Assembly: GCA_047610385.1 (NCBI GenBank)
Contig: JBLGAC010000005.1
Coordinates: 1-64,000 of the forward strand
DNA length: 64,000 nucleotides
Source of the DNA: JBOCEF01 sp047610385
GTDB lineage: Bacteria; Pseudomonadota; Alphaproteobacteria; Rhodobacterales; Rhodobacteraceae
Direction: 5' to 3'
This document shows positions 53,386 to 62,803 of this stretch, piece after piece. Below the pieces are notes generated by a model. The model was not told the DNA's origin. It made no database searches and saw nothing but the letters and a program-made list of their open reading frames with translations. A program made the translations under genes and the position numbers. Position 1 is the first letter of the stretch; every line of letters starts with the position of its first letter.

Positions 53386-53598
53386 TCATTTTGTCAGGAT
53401 CAGCTTGCCCTGACGGGTGATGCGCAAGGTGTAGATCGCGGCATCAAGCGTGATCCGCGCCTCAGTGCCGCCACGCAGCAGCTTGCGCGCGTCATGCACA
53501 GGCACCGCAGGGGTGGTCGGCACCTGCATGCCGCGCCGGACCACAATGGTTGCCGATGCTGATTTGCCGTCCACAACGGTCAAAATGGCAGGTCCCAT
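53386..53598 (-). CDS. hemP: hemin uptake protein HemP
   Basis: The 70-residue product ends TYTLRITRQGKLILTK-like (YTLRITRQGKLILTK), the diagnostic HemP C-terminus, preceded by PVHDARKLLRGGTEARITLD. HemP proteins are small (45-65 residues), iron-regulated and promote expression of haem-uptake genes. Two starts are possible: ATG 53598, 2 bases after the upstream small frame's stop, or ATG 53529 (MQVPTTPAV), which gives the more typical 47 residues. No haem receptor or ABC gene lies in the window. Confidence 0.85.
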   Translation of the reverse strand: MGPAILTVVDGKSASATIVVRRGMQVPTTPAVPVHDARKLLRGGTEARITLDAAIYTLRITRQGKLILTK

Positions 53599-53600
53599 GA

Positions 53601-53780
53601 TCAACGCCAGCCTTCAAGCCTGTCGAGCAGGCGCTCAAGGCTCCAATCCACGGACATTGCGCTGCCAAGGTCAGTCGTGGTCAACACCCCGGCCCTATCA
53701 GTGGGCAGGCGCAGGGCAAGGCTGGGTTCCGGCGCAAGGCGTCCGGTGGCAGGTGGGGCGGCAAGGGCACGGCGCAGCAT
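53601..53780 (-). CDS. 59-codon small protein upstream of hemP
   Basis: ATG at 53780-53778 with GGAGG 7 bases upstream begins a 59-residue frame (MLRRALAAPPATGRLAPEPS at the start; MSVDWSLERLLDRLEGWR at the end) whose TGA (53601-53603) lies 2 bases before a hemP start. The C-terminal 17 residues form a likely amphipathic helix. I do not recognise it. Strong ribosome binding site, coupling to hemP and the shared iron-box-like promoter support it as a real gene or a leader peptide for hemP. Confidence 0.6.
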   Translation of the reverse strand: MLRRALAAPPATGRLAPEPSLALRLPTDRAGVLTTTDLGSAMSVDWSLERLLDRLEGWR

Positions 53781-53854
53781 CTGAGGACCTCCATCCGGTC
53801 AAGGACGGCCGGGCTTCCTCATGCCGAGGTGGCTGGGCCTTTGATGTCCCCATT

Positions 53855-53873
53855 CCTGATGTAAACACTCAGG
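53855..53873. promoter_or_regulatory. iron-box-like TGA-N9-TCA site upstream of hemP
   Basis: CCTGATGTAAACACTCAGG: CCTGA/TCAGG arms around nine bases, that is TGA-N9-TCA, the RirA/IRO-box pattern of alphaproteobacteria (Rhodobacterales have an equivalent 'iron-Rhodo' box read by an IscR-type regulator). TTGACA on the minus strand at 53881-53876 just upstream makes this a promoter-overlapping site for the small gene and hemP. Confidence 0.6.
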
Positions 53874-53883
53874 TATGTCAATT

Positions 53884-53900
53884 CCGATTGTTTCAATCGG
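53884..53900. promoter_or_regulatory. 17-bp inverted repeat next to the iron-box-like site
   Basis: CCGATTG-TTT-CAATCGG, perfect 7-bp arms, immediately upstream of the minus-strand TTGACA. It may be a second operator for the hemP promoter. Confidence 0.45.
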
Positions 53901-54170
53901 GTATTAATTTTGATCAACGGCAGCCATGGCACGGGCAGCGCGACCCCGAACGCCCCGATTAAGGCCAAGCGCAGCTTGCACTGACACCCAGCCGCGTTTC
54001 ACAATCCGAAACGAACGACCAAAATATTGCGCTCAACGCTTTACGCGGTGCCCCAAAGGCACCACTTCTTGCCCATCAGGCGCACCAAGCCGCGCCACAG
54101 ACACCACCGTGGCGCGTTGCGACCCAGTCAACGGCCCGCGCCCACGCAATCACGTCCCAAGGAGCCTTCA

Positions 54171-55604
54171 ATGTCCTATCCCGATACCCTTCTGCTGATC
54201 GACGGTGAATGGCGTGCGGCCAAAAGCGGCAAGACCATCCCCGTGATTGACCCCGCCACTGACGCGCAGATCGGGACCGTGGCCCATGCCGGGATCCCTG
54301 ACCTTGAGGCCGCAATCACCGCGGTTGAAAAGGGCTTTAAGATCTGGTCCGCCACTGGCGCCTATCAGCGCGCCAAGATCATGCGCAAAGCGGCCGACCT
54401 GCTGCGCGAACGTGCCGGCGACATCGCCGTCATCATGACCGCTGAACAGGGCAAGCCGTTGGCCGAGGCCAAGGGCGAAACCCTTGCCGGTGCCGACGTC
54501 ATCGACTGGTTTGCTGAGGAAGGCCGCCGCACCTATGGCCAGGTCATCCCCGCCCGCATCCCCGGCGTGATGCAGCAGACCATCAAGCTGCCGGTCGGCC
54601 CGGTCGCGGCGTTCACCCCGTGGAACTTCCCGATCAACCAGGTCGTGCGCAAGCTGTCGGCGGCGCTGGCGGCGGGCTGCTCGATCATTGTGAAGGCGCC
54701 CGAAGAAACCCCGGCATCCCCCGCCGCCCTGATCCAGTGCTTTGTGGATGCTGGCGTGCCCGCCGGGGTCATCAACCTTGTCTACGGCATCCCGGCTGAG
54801 GTCTCGGAATACCTGATCCCGCATCCGGCGATCAAAAAGATCTCGTTCACCGGGTCCACCCCTGTGGGCAAGCATCTGGCCGCGCTGGCCGGTGCGCACA
54901 TGAAAAAGGCAACCATGGAGCTGGGCGGCCACGCCCCGGTGATCGTTGATGCGGACGCCGATGTGGCCACCGCGGTCAAGATCATGTCCTTCACCAAATG
55001 GCGCAATGCGGGCCAGGTCTGCGTGTCGCCAACCCGGTTCATGGCGCATGAATCCGTGTTCGATCAGTTCCTCGACGGCTTCACCGCTGCTGCCAAGGCC
55101 GTCAAAGTCGGCAATGGCGCCGATGCGGACACCACCATGGGCCCGCTGGCCAATGAGCGCCGCATCCCGGTGCTGCAAGAACTGATCGACGACGCCGTTG
55201 CCCACGGCGCCACGATCACCGCGGGCGGCAACCGCATCGGCAACAAAGGCCAGTTCTTTGAGCCGACCGTGCTTGCCAACGTGCCCACCGAGGCCCGGAT
55301 CATGAACGAAGAACCCTTCGGCCCCGTCGCCGTGATCAACCCGTTCAAAACCCTCGACGATGCGATTGTTGAGGCGAACCGCCTGCCCTTCGGCCTCGCA
55401 TCGTATGCCTTCGCCAAATCCGCCAACGCCGTGCACCGCATCGGCATGGAGGTCGAGGCAGGCATGACCACGATCAACCATAACGGCCTCGCGCTGCCCG
55501 AAGTGCCCTTCGGCGGCATGAAAGACAGCGGCATCGGCACCGAAGGCGGGTCGGAAGCGATCGAAGCCTATCTGGTGACCAAGTTCGTCACCACCGCCAT
55601 GTAG
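54171..55604 (+). CDS. NAD(P)-dependent aldehyde dehydrogenase (succinate-semialdehyde dehydrogenase-like)
   Basis: The 477-residue enzyme has [35 protein letters not shown], catalytic Glu in [12 protein letters not shown], catalytic Cys in [12 protein letters not shown] and the C-terminal [15 protein letters not shown]. Closest in type to succinate-semialdehyde and related dehydrogenases. AAGGAG lies 7 bases before ATG 54171. The upstream leader contains CGTTTC-N7-GAAACG (53995-54013), a possible operator. Likely a terminal oxidation step of the catabolic region. Confidence 0.92.
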   Translation: MSYPDTLLLIDGEWRAAKSGKTIPVIDPATDAQIGTVAHAGIPDLEAAITAVEKGFKIWSATGAYQRAKIMRKAADLLRERAGDIAVIMTAEQGKPLAEAKGETLAGADVIDWFAEEGRRTYGQVIPARIPGVMQQTIKLPVGPVAAFTPWNFPINQVVRKLSAALAAGCSIIVKAPEETPASPAALIQCFVDAGVPAGVINLVYGIPAEVSEYLIPHPAIKKISFTGSTPVGKHLAALAGAHMKKATMELGGHAPVIVDADADVATAVKIMSFTKWRNAGQVCVSPTRFMAHESVFDQFLDGFTAAAKAVKVGNGADADTTMGPLANERRIPVLQELIDDAVAHGATITAGGNRIGNKGQFFEPTVLANVPTEARIMNEEPFGPVAVINPFKTLDDAIVEANRLPFGLASYAFAKSANAVHRIGMEVEAGMTTINHNGLALPEVPFGGMKDSGIGTEGGSEAIEAYLVTKFVTTAM

Positions 55605-55662
55605 CCGCTCGCCGCGGGGCATCGCGGGGGGTGATCCCTGCGGTGTTCGGGGCGATGAAATG

Positions 55663-55696
55663 CGAAAGGCCCGCCGGGAAACTGGCGGGCCTTTCG
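55663..55696 (+). terminator. terminator after the aldehyde dehydrogenase
   Basis: CGAAAGGCCCGCC and GGCGGGCCTTTCG, 13-bp perfect arms with an 8-base loop, 59 bases past the stop; TTTCG lies at the distal end. Confidence 0.8.
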
Positions 55697-55754
55697 TCAT
55701 TTCATCGCTCCGCTTGCCATGAGCGCCGCGCAAGCGACGCCCCCCGGCGAGGGG

Positions 55755-56288
55755 TCAGGCCGCGCGGCGCTTGCGGCCCAGCAAGCCCAGACCGACAAGG
55801 CCCACAATCAGCAATGGCGCGGCGGCAGGCAACGGCACAGTGGACACTGAGTAGGTGAGGATCGAACTATTCGTGTCTTGAACGCCAGTATATTGGTGAG
55901 CACTGCCCTTAATATTGAACAACGTGCCCTCATTGCCAGTTTGGTAGTTAAGATAAAACGAATCATTGCCGTTCTTCGCTGAGAAAACTGAATTTGCACT
56001 GTCGATCAAGCCACCAGAAACGACGAAGCTGTTCTGAATGACATTGAGCATGTTCGCCAGCACATCGTAGTCCAGCGTATAGCCAAGCGCGGCAGGCGCG
56101 CCGGTGACCTTCACCGTGCTTGCGGTGAAAGTTCCGTCGCCGTCGCCCAGAACGATGTATCCGCTCACCGTGCCGGCCACCGGGCCATCGAGATTGTCGA
56201 AGCTGAAATCATAGGTCGCCGCCTCGGCGGCGGACCCGAGGGCGACCAGGCCGAGGACGGCCAGGCATGCGGTAAGCGAGCGTTTCAT
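55755..56288 (-). CDS. VPLPA-CTERM sorted surface protein (3 of 3)
   Basis: The 177-residue protein has a signal peptide (LTACLAVLGLVALGSAAEAA) and the C-terminus VPLPAAAPLLIVGLVGLGLL followed by GRKRRAA. The mature body (about 115 residues) is beta-rich, with DFSFDNLDGPVAGTVSGYIV and DSFYLNYQTGNEGTLFNIKG. GC is lower in the central part. AGGA lies 9 bases before the ATG. It needs an exosortase encoded elsewhere. Confidence 0.82.
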   Translation of the reverse strand: MKRSLTACLAVLGLVALGSAAEAATYDFSFDNLDGPVAGTVSGYIVLGDGDGTFTASTVKVTGAPAALGYTLDYDVLANMLNVIQNSFVVSGGLIDSANSVFSAKNGNDSFYLNYQTGNEGTLFNIKGSAHQYTGVQDTNSSILTYSVSTVPLPAAAPLLIVGLVGLGLLGRKRRAA

Positions 56289-56383
56289 GAATGAAATCCT
56301 AACGAGAAATGAACAGCCATATCTCTCGCATGGAACGCCTGCCCATTCAACATCCGCCCCCCCGTTCGCCCCGCGGCCAGCGG

Positions 56384-57235
56384 CTAGCTGAACACCACGG
56401 TCTTGGTCTTGTTGATCATCACCCGGCTTTCCAGATGCAACTTCACTGCGTTCGCCAGCACGCGGCTTTCGATGTCGCGGCCCACGGCGACCATGTCTTC
56501 GGCGGTCATGGCGTGGGTGACGCGCTCTGCGTTCTGCTCAATAATCGGGCCCTCATCCAGATCGGGCGTGACGTAATGGGCCGTTGCGCCGATCATCTTC
56601 ACGCCGCGGGCATGGGCCTGATGATAGGGCTTAGCACCCTTGAAGCTGGGCAGGAACGAATGGTGGATGTTGATGATCTTGCCGAACAGCCGGGTTGAAA
56701 GCTTGTCTGACAGCACCTGCATATAGCGCGCCAGCACCACCAGATCAGCGCCGGTTTCGCGCACCAGATCCAGCAACGCGGCCTCCTGCGCGTCCTTGGT
56801 ATCGCGGGTGACGGGCAGGTGGTGAAACGGCACTTCTTCGAAGGCGGCGGCACGCTGGGCGTTGGGGTGGTTGGACACCACGGCGGCGACCTCAGCGTCC
56901 AGCTGGCCAACACGGATCTGGTACAGCAGATGCAGCATGGCATGGTCAAACTTGGACACCATGATGATGATCCGCGGCTTGCGCTGCATGTCGCGCAGCG
57001 AGGTCTTCATGCCGAACCGGTCGGCGGCGGAGGCCAATTGGCGCTCAATGTCATCGCGGACCGCGCCGTCGCGGGCGTCAAAGGCCACGCGCATGAAAAA
57101 GCGGTTGGTCTCCTTGTCCCAGAACTGGCCTGATTCCGCGATGTTGGCCCCCATGGCGGCAAGCTCTGTGGTCACAGCGGCAACGATGCCGGGGCGGTCA
57201 TCGCATGACAGGGTCAGGACGAAACGGTGGGTCAT
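56384..57235 (-). CDS. purU: formyltetrahydrofolate deformylase
   Basis: The 283-residue enzyme hydrolyses 10-formyl-THF to formate and THF, balancing C1 pools. An N-terminal ACT domain (FVLTLSCDDRPGIVAAVTTE) precedes the formyltransferase-fold catalytic domain with VVLARYMQVLSDK, NIHHSFLPSFKGAKPYHQAH and GATAHYVTPDLDEGPII (active-site Asn/His/Asp). Fits with metF and frmA elsewhere in the window as C1 metabolism, although not in one operon. Confidence 0.95.
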   Translation of the reverse strand: MTHRFVLTLSCDDRPGIVAAVTTELAAMGANIAESGQFWDKETNRFFMRVAFDARDGAVRDDIERQLASAADRFGMKTSLRDMQRKPRIIIMVSKFDHAMLHLLYQIRVGQLDAEVAAVVSNHPNAQRAAAFEEVPFHHLPVTRDTKDAQEAALLDLVRETGADLVVLARYMQVLSDKLSTRLFGKIINIHHSFLPSFKGAKPYHQAHARGVKMIGATAHYVTPDLDEGPIIEQNAERVTHAMTAEDMVAVGRDIESRVLANAVKLHLESRVMINKTKTVVFS

Positions 57236-57457
57236 TGGGCGTCTAAGCTCCGCTCAGGCCTGCGCGCGGGGGGCCCGTGCGCCGGGGGTCAATCCGCGTG
57301 TGCCGCCTTGATAAGCGCAGGATTGCGCTGAGGTCCAGACAAGCGCGACACACCGCGCGTGCAAAGCGGCGCCGCGTTGGGGGCCTGGCGCCCGCGCCCC
57401 GTTTCGGGGCGCCGCATGGCGGGGGCGCAAGGCGCCCGCCGGGCGAGGGCCTGGGGC

Positions 57458-58702
57458 CTATTCGTTCAGATCCACCAACAGCGCATGCGGCCCACGGAAC
57501 GCAATGGTACGAAGGAAATCCACATTCTGCCCCTGCGCCAAACTCATATTCGGAAAGGCCGTGGTCAATTCTTCCAAAATCACCCGCATTTCAAGCCGCG
57601 CCAGCGGGGCGCCGATGCAAAAATGGATGCCGTTGCCAAATGCGATGTGATCGCGCGCGTTGGGCCGGTCGGCAATGAAGCGCTCACCATCCTCAAACCG
57701 GTCCTCATCGCGGTTGGCAGAGGCCAGCGCGATCAGGATCCGCGCATCCTTGGGGATCACCACGCCGCTGAACACCGCGTCCACCAGCGCCCTGCGCCGC
57801 CACGCGATCACCGATGATGCGTGGCGCAGCCCTTCCTCCACCGCGTTCGGGATCAGGGCTGGATCATCGCGCACCGCCGCCCATTGGCCGGGGGCCTGCA
57901 ACAGCTCCAACACCAGGTTGCCCGCGGCGTTGGTGGTGGTTTCGTGCCCGGCCAGCAGCAGGCCGAACACCAGCGACACGATCTGGTTGATGGTGATCAC
58001 CGCGTCGTCGCCGCCCCGCAGCGCCAGCAACTTGCTGGCATAGTCGTCGCCGGGGGCGGCGATCCGGGCCTCCACCAAGCCGCGGCAATACACGAAGAAA
58101 TCCAGCAGCTCCTCGCCGCCCTCGCGCAGCGCATCAGGGGTGGGGCGCCCGAAGATCATCATCAGGCGGTTGTCGCCCCAACGTTTGATGCGGCTTGCCT
58201 CCATGTCAGTGATGCCGAGCAATTCGAACAGCACCCGCGCGGGCAGCTCATAGGTCAGGTCCGCGACCAGATCGACACGGCCTTTGCCGCGCATGCCCAT
58301 GATCGCCTCACGGGTCATGGCGCGCACCCGTCCCTCCATGGCGTTGAAGCGGCGCATGTTCAGGAACTGCGCAACCAGCGCGCGGATGCCGGTGTGTTTG
58401 GGGCGGTCGCAATTGACCTGCGTCGGCTCAGCCGTGAAACCGCCTGCCTGCAGGGCCGCAACCACTTCGGCGGGATAGGGCGACAGAGGGGCCAGCGCGA
58501 TGTCGGCGGAAAAGCGGTTCGCGTCGCGCATGGCGATCAGCGCATCTTCGCGCCTGGTCAGCACCCAATAGCCGAGGTCTGCGTTGAAAAAGACTGGCGC
58601 CTCAGCGCGGGCGCGGCGGAACAGGGCGTGGGCGGTCTTATGCTCCAAAGGATCATAGGCCCGGCCAAACGCGGCATAGGGACAGACGGTGGCGGTGGAC
58701 AT
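57458..58702 (-). CDS. cytochrome P450
   Basis: The 414-residue soluble bacterial P450 has I-helix LLLAGHETTTNAAG (AGxETT), K-helix ExxR in VEEGLRHAS, and the haem ligand Cys in AFGNGIHFCIGAPLAR. CYP class I type, needing a ferredoxin and reductase not found nearby. GAGGG lies 8 bases before ATG 58702. Divergent from a MarR regulator with an inverted repeat in between, so expression is probably induced by an aromatic or xenobiotic-like ligand (inference). Confidence 0.93.
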   Translation of the reverse strand: MSTATVCPYAAFGRAYDPLEHKTAHALFRRARAEAPVFFNADLGYWVLTRREDALIAMRDANRFSADIALAPLSPYPAEVVAALQAGGFTAEPTQVNCDRPKHTGIRALVAQFLNMRRFNAMEGRVRAMTREAIMGMRGKGRVDLVADLTYELPARVLFELLGITDMEASRIKRWGDNRLMMIFGRPTPDALREGGEELLDFFVYCRGLVEARIAAPGDDYASKLLALRGGDDAVITINQIVSLVFGLLLAGHETTTNAAGNLVLELLQAPGQWAAVRDDPALIPNAVEEGLRHASSVIAWRRRALVDAVFSGVVIPKDARILIALASANRDEDRFEDGERFIADRPNARDHIAFGNGIHFCIGAPLARLEMRVILEELTTAFPNMSLAQGQNVDFLRTIAFRGPHALLVDLNE

Positions 58703-58727
58703 GGGCGGTTCCCTCAGCGTTCGCGTT

Positions 58728-58741
58728 GTTGTCAGGTCAAC
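58728..58741. promoter_or_regulatory. candidate MarR operator between P450 and marR
   Basis: GTTGTCAGGTCAAC: GTTG/CAAC ends around a 6-base centre, 26-39 bases upstream of the P450 start. On the minus strand its edge reads TTGACC, a possible -35 box. Weak by itself; location between divergent regulator and target gives it value. Confidence 0.35.
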
Positions 58742-58807
58742 ACGGCATCGCGGGGGCGTCAACGGTTTTGCATGGCCTGCCCCCGCTTGATCAGGTATTT
58801 GACGCCG

Positions 58808-59326
58808 ATGACCGATACGCCAGACTATGACGACGACATGCTTTTGGTGACCGTGGCGGGGCAGGATGGTGCCCGCCCGCGCCGCACCCTGTCATTCAGC
58901 CGCGCGCCCACGGTGCTGATGACCTTTGCGGCCAACCGCTACACCCGGACCGTCAGCCGGATTTATCAGGACCGGTTCGGCATCGGCGCGATGGACTGGC
59001 GGATGCTGGTGATGCTGACGCGCGAACCGGGCAGTTCGGTGTCGCATGCCTCGCGCATCATCGGGATCGACAAGGCGGCGGTCAGCCGGTCGCTGACCCA
59101 GTTGGAAAAGCGCGGGCTGGTGCGGGCCGAAACACCCGGCCCCGACGGCCGCCGCCGCCTGTTCCGCCTGACCGAGCCCGGCCACGCCATGCATGACGCG
59201 CTGCTGGAACTGGCGTTGGAGCAGAACCGGCACCTGTTCGCAGGCTTTTCGGCCGCTGACATAACCACCTTGGCAGGATTGCTGAGCAGGTTCCTGACCA
59301 ATCTGGACGCGTCTGAGGAGACCTGA
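58808..59326 (+). CDS. MarR family transcriptional regulator
   Basis: The 172-residue protein has a MarR winged helix: FGIGAMDWRMLVMLTREPGS, VSHASRIIGIDKAAVSRSLT, QLEKRGLVRAETPGPDGRRR and LFRLTEPG, the typical wing. Divergent from the P450, with 105 bp between starts; it ends convergent to the N-ATPase gamma gene. Confidence 0.88.
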   Translation: MTDTPDYDDDMLLVTVAGQDGARPRRTLSFSRAPTVLMTFAANRYTRTVSRIYQDRFGIGAMDWRMLVMLTREPGSSVSHASRIIGIDKAAVSRSLTQLEKRGLVRAETPGPDGRRRLFRLTEPGHAMHDALLELALEQNRHLFAGFSAADITTLAGLLSRFLTNLDASEET

Positions 59327-59354
59327 CCGCAGGCCATCATCTCAGGCTCCCCCC

Positions 59355-60227
59355 TCATGCCCCCGGTTTCTTAAGCGCCTCAAACCCCGCGATCACATCG
59401 AGCAATTCATTGGTCACGTCCGACTGGCGGGCGGAGCGGGTGGCGAAAAGCAGCTCGCTCAGCCGCTCATCGATCGCGCGTTCGGCCTGCTGCATCAGGG
59501 CCAGCCGCGCGGCGTTCTCGGTGGCCATCGCTTCGGCCGCGGCGCGGAACACCAGGGCGAACAGGTGATTGCGGATCAACGATGCGAACAGCGCCTTGGG
59601 GTCCATGGTCAGGGTCGGCAGGCGGCGCGACTCCCACGGCTTGGCCGCCAGATCGCGCACCAGATCGGGGTCCAGCGGCAAAAGCGGGCGGATCACCGGC
59701 GCGCGCCCCTCAGGCCCCGCAGCCATGTGGATCAGGATCACCGCGCGGTCCGGGCCCGGCCCCATCGCGGCGTCAAGCGCAACCAGCACCTCGCCCGCCA
59801 GACGTGCGATGCCATCGGCTGAGGCGGGGGGCTGGAAATGCGGGTCTGACGGGCGATCGCGCGCGTCCAGCGCCGCCTCCAGGCGGGCGCCGACGGAAAA
59901 GATCTGCCAATCCTGCGCGCCAATCCGCGCAAGCGCCGCATCCGCCACCGTTTCATTATAGCCGCCGCACAGCCCGTGATCCGACCCGAAGATCACCGCA
60001 ACCCCGGCCCGCGGCGCGATCGCCGTTTCGGGCGCGGGAAACCCGGCCGCATGGATCAGCAGGTGCAGCCCGTCCAGCACCGCCGCGTGATAGCTGTCGA
60101 TCAACGCGGCGGCGGCCTCATACGGTGCGGCGTTCACCGCTGACAGGGTCTTCATGGTGCGCACCACACCGCGGATGCTTTGCATCGTGGCCATGCGGCG
60201 GGTCAGGGCATCCAACGTCTGGGTCAT
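59355..60227 (-). CDS. atpG: N-type ATP synthase gamma subunit
   Basis: The 290-residue protein begins [20 protein letters not shown], the start of gamma, and ends with the paired C-terminal helix ([15 protein letters not shown]). [20 protein letters not shown] matches the conserved gamma core. It is the last gene of a second ATPase operon, in the N-ATPase order; the stop/start overlap with atpA is 4 bases. Gamma of N-ATPases is divergent from the housekeeping form. Confidence 0.9.
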   Translation of the reverse strand: MTQTLDALTRRMATMQSIRGVVRTMKTLSAVNAAPYEAAAALIDSYHAAVLDGLHLLIHAAGFPAPETAIAPRAGVAVIFGSDHGLCGGYNETVADAALARIGAQDWQIFSVGARLEAALDARDRPSDPHFQPPASADGIARLAGEVLVALDAAMGPGPDRAVILIHMAAGPEGRAPVIRPLLPLDPDLVRDLAAKPWESRRLPTLTMDPKALFASLIRNHLFALVFRAAAEAMATENAARLALMQQAERAIDERLSELLFATRSARQSDVTNELLDVIAGFEALKKPGA

Positions 60228-61744
60228 GGCGCTGCCGCCAACGCCCCGCGCGCCAACGCCATCAGCGCATCGTGATCGGCGTCGGTCAGCTTGGCGCCGG
60301 ATGCCAGCCGCGCGGTGATCGGGCCGGGCGCACCGCGCGCCGCCTTGCGCAGAGCGGCAATGGCGGCGGGAAACACGGCCTCAGACACGCCATCCAGCAG
60401 CCCGGTCATGGCCGCGGTCAGCACCACAAGCTGTTCAACCGCCGGGATAGGATCACGCTCAGGCTGCCGCAGCGCCGCGCGCATCGCGGCCCCGCGTTTC
60501 AACTGCGCCACTGTGGCCGCATCGAGCCGCGCGCCAAAGCGGGCGAAATTCTCCAGCTCCTCAAACTGTGACAGGGTCACGCGCACGTTCCCGGCCACGG
60601 CGCGAAAGGCGGGCGTCTGCGCCTTGCCCCCGACGCGGCTGACCGATTTGCCCAGATCGACGGCAGGAAACTGGCCTTTGCGCACCAGACGCGGCGACAG
60701 ATAGACCTGCCCGTCGGTGATCGAGATCAGGTTGGTGGGGATGTAGGCCGATAGGTTCTCGGCCTGGGTTTCGATCACTGGCAGCGCGGTGATCGACCCG
60801 CCCCCACAATCGGCGGACAGTTGGGCCGACCGCTCCAGAAGTCGGGCGTGGACATAAAAGATGTCGCCGGGATATGCCTCTCGGCCCGGGGGGCGGCGCA
60901 GCAGCAAGGACAGCTCGCGATAGGCGCGGGCGTGGCGGGTCAGGTCATCATAGATCAGCAGCACGTCGCGGCCACGCCGGGCGAAATATTCCGCCATCGT
61001 GGTGGCGGCGTAGGGGGCGACAAAGCTCAGGCCCGGCGCCTCATCGCCGCCAGCGGCCATGACGATGGCGTGCGCGGTCATCCCCCCGTCCCGCAGCGCC
61101 GCGATCACCCGCGCCGACGCGTCGCCGCGCTGCGCGATGGCGCAATAGATGCACACCACCCCGGTGCCGCGCTGGTTAAGCATCGCATCCACCGCGATTG
61201 ACGTTTTGCCAGTCTGCCGGTCACCGATGATCAATTCGCGCTGTCCGCGCCCGATGGGAACGGCGGCGTCGATGGCGGTGATCCCGGTGGCCAGCGGGCG
61301 GGCGATCTTGGCACGCTCCATGATGCCGGGGGCCTCGGCCTCCAGCGGCATCTCAAGCTCCGCGTCGATGGGGCCGAGCCCGTCCAGCGGGCGCCCGAGC
61401 GGATCGACAATCCGGCCCAGCAAGGCGTCCCCGACCGGCACACCGACAACCTTGTGGCTGCGGTGAACCGCCTCGCCGACGGACAAACCCGCAGCCGGGC
61501 ACAAAAGCACCACGCCGATCCGCCCGGGTTCAAGGTCAGACACGATCCCCACCCCGCCGGAGCCAAAGATGACCATTTCATCGGCCAGCGCGCGGTCGAG
61601 GCCCGAGACGATCGCCACCCCGGCGCCGACCTCCAGCACATGGCCGACCTCTTCGAGCTTGGGGGCCAGCGCGGGCGCGTCGGCCAGATCGCGCACCAAA
61701 GCGGCGGCATCGCGCGCGCGCGCGGGGATTGCGGCGTCGGTCAT
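60224..61744 (-). CDS. atpA: N-type ATP synthase alpha subunit
   Basis: The 506-residue subunit has the P-loop [50 protein letters not shown] and [12 protein letters not shown]. It belongs to the F1 catalytic hexamer with beta (outside the window). Overlaps atpF and atpG by ATGA-type junctions. Confidence 0.95.
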   Translation of the reverse strand: MTDAAIPARARDAAALVRDLADAPALAPKLEEVGHVLEVGAGVAIVSGLDRALADEMVIFGSGGVGIVSDLEPGRIGVVLLCPAAGLSVGEAVHRSHKVVGVPVGDALLGRIVDPLGRPLDGLGPIDAELEMPLEAEAPGIMERAKIARPLATGITAIDAAVPIGRGQRELIIGDRQTGKTSIAVDAMLNQRGTGVVCIYCAIAQRGDASARVIAALRDGGMTAHAIVMAAGGDEAPGLSFVAPYAATTMAEYFARRGRDVLLIYDDLTRHARAYRELSLLLRRPPGREAYPGDIFYVHARLLERSAQLSADCGGGSITALPVIETQAENLSAYIPTNLISITDGQVYLSPRLVRKGQFPAVDLGKSVSRVGGKAQTPAFRAVAGNVRVTLSQFEELENFARFGARLDAATVAQLKRGAAMRAALRQPERDPIPAVEQLVVLTAAMTGLLDGVSEAVFPAAIAALRKAARGAPGPITARLASGAKLTDADHDALMALARGALAAAP

Positions 61745-62511
61745 GATGGGGCCTGCGCGCGGCGGGCGTGGCGGCCGGGGGTCAGGCGGGCCTCAAGTTC
61801 CGCATCCAGACGGTCGAGATAGGCTTTCAACGTCCAGGCCACCTGCCCGCCGCCAAAGCGCAGCACGACGCCCGGCGATTGGGCGGCATCAACCGCATAG
61901 CTGATCGGCAGGCCCGGCATCGCGGCATGGAACGCGGTGTCCAGGGCTGCGCGCGCGTCCGGCGACAGCGGCTTGCTGCTGATCGCGGTGCCGGCATCCG
62001 CGCGCAGGGCGGCGGCATGCAGATCGCCGTCCAAATCCCCAAGCCGTGCAGCCAGATGGATGGCCACGCGATCTTCCAAAGCATCGCCGGCCAGATCGCG
62101 CAGGGCCTTGCGGGTCAGGGCGGCCAGCGCCTCAGCCCCTGCATCGTGCAGATCGGCGGCATAGGCGGCGCGGGTCTGCGCCATCTGCGCGGCCCATGCG
62201 GTGCGCGCCGCGGCGGCGTCAGCATCGGCATCGGCGGACAGGCGCGCGCGTTCATCCGCGGCGTCCGTGCGCACAGCGTCCATCACGGCGGTCTTTTCGG
62301 CCGCTTGGCTTGCCAACGCAGCGCGATGCGCGGCACCGGCGGCCTGCGCGTCAGCCAAGGCGCTGTCGGCGGCTGCGACGCGCGCGGCGATGTCAGCCTC
62401 ACGCGCGTCGATCCCGTTCAGGATCGGTTTGTAGAGAAACCGTTTCAGCAGCCAGATCAGGATCAGGAAATTGACGATCTGCGCCGCAACGGTGATCCAG
62501 TCGACAGACAT
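61741..62511 (-). CDS. atpF: N-type ATP synthase subunit b (long AtpF)
   Basis: The 256-residue protein starts with one membrane segment ([31 protein letters not shown]) and a long Ala/Glu/Arg-rich coiled coil (to about 130). The extra C-terminal ~100 residues ([14 protein letters not shown] ... [20 protein letters not shown]) resemble part of the delta subunit, which N-ATPase operons lack. About 100 residues longer than ordinary b. Confidence 0.9.
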   Translation of the reverse strand: MSVDWITVAAQIVNFLILIWLLKRFLYKPILNGIDAREADIAARVAAADSALADAQAAGAAHRAALASQAAEKTAVMDAVRTDAADERARLSADADADAAAARTAWAAQMAQTRAAYAADLHDAGAEALAALTRKALRDLAGDALEDRVAIHLAARLGDLDGDLHAAALRADAGTAISSKPLSPDARAALDTAFHAAMPGLPISYAVDAAQSPGVVLRFGGGQVAWTLKAYLDRLDAELEARLTPGRHARRAQAPS

Positions 62512-62515
62512 CGGG

Positions 62516-62803
62516 TCAGCCGCCCGCGCTTTGCGCCGCGACCAGCGCGGCGGCCCAGAACGGGTTGGCGAACACCAGGATCATCGACACCACAAAGCAA
62601 TAGATCGCGGTGGATTCGATCATCGCCAGCGACACGAACAGCGTGCGCGAAATGGTCCCCGCCGCGTCCGGCTGCTGCGCGATCGACGCCAGCGCCTGCG
62701 ACGCGGTCCGCGCCTCGCCCAGTGCCGGACCGATGGCGCCGAAGCAGACCGTGAACCCAGCGGTGAAGATAGATATGGCGGCGATCAAACCTAGATCGGT
62801 CAT
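62516..62803 (-). CDS. atpE: N-type ATP synthase subunit c with sodium-type ligand set
   Basis: The 95-residue two-helix protein has GAIGPALGEARTASQ in helix 1 (Glu30) and MIESTAIYCFVVSM in helix 2 (Glu63, Ser64, Thr65, Tyr68). The E-S-T-x-x-Y set plus a helix-1 carboxylate matches the Na+-binding c-rings described for N-ATPases; by family knowledge this ring likely carries Na+, not H+. Its start follows the atpB stop with no gap (TGAATG). Confidence 0.93.
   Translation of the reverse strand: MTDLGLIAAISIFTAGFTVCFGAIGPALGEARTASQALASIAQQPDAAGTISRTLFVSLAMIESTAIYCFVVSMILVFANPFWAAALVAAQSAGG

Noticed and set aside
54168..55733. 521-codon minus-strand open frame opposite the aldehyde dehydrogenase
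   Set aside because: Shadow of an intact aldehyde dehydrogenase with all catalytic motifs on the plus strand; no family resemblance.
57821..58807. Plus-strand frame extending marR upstream across the P450 gene
   Set aside because: Antisense of the P450; MarR homology begins at 58808 or shortly after.
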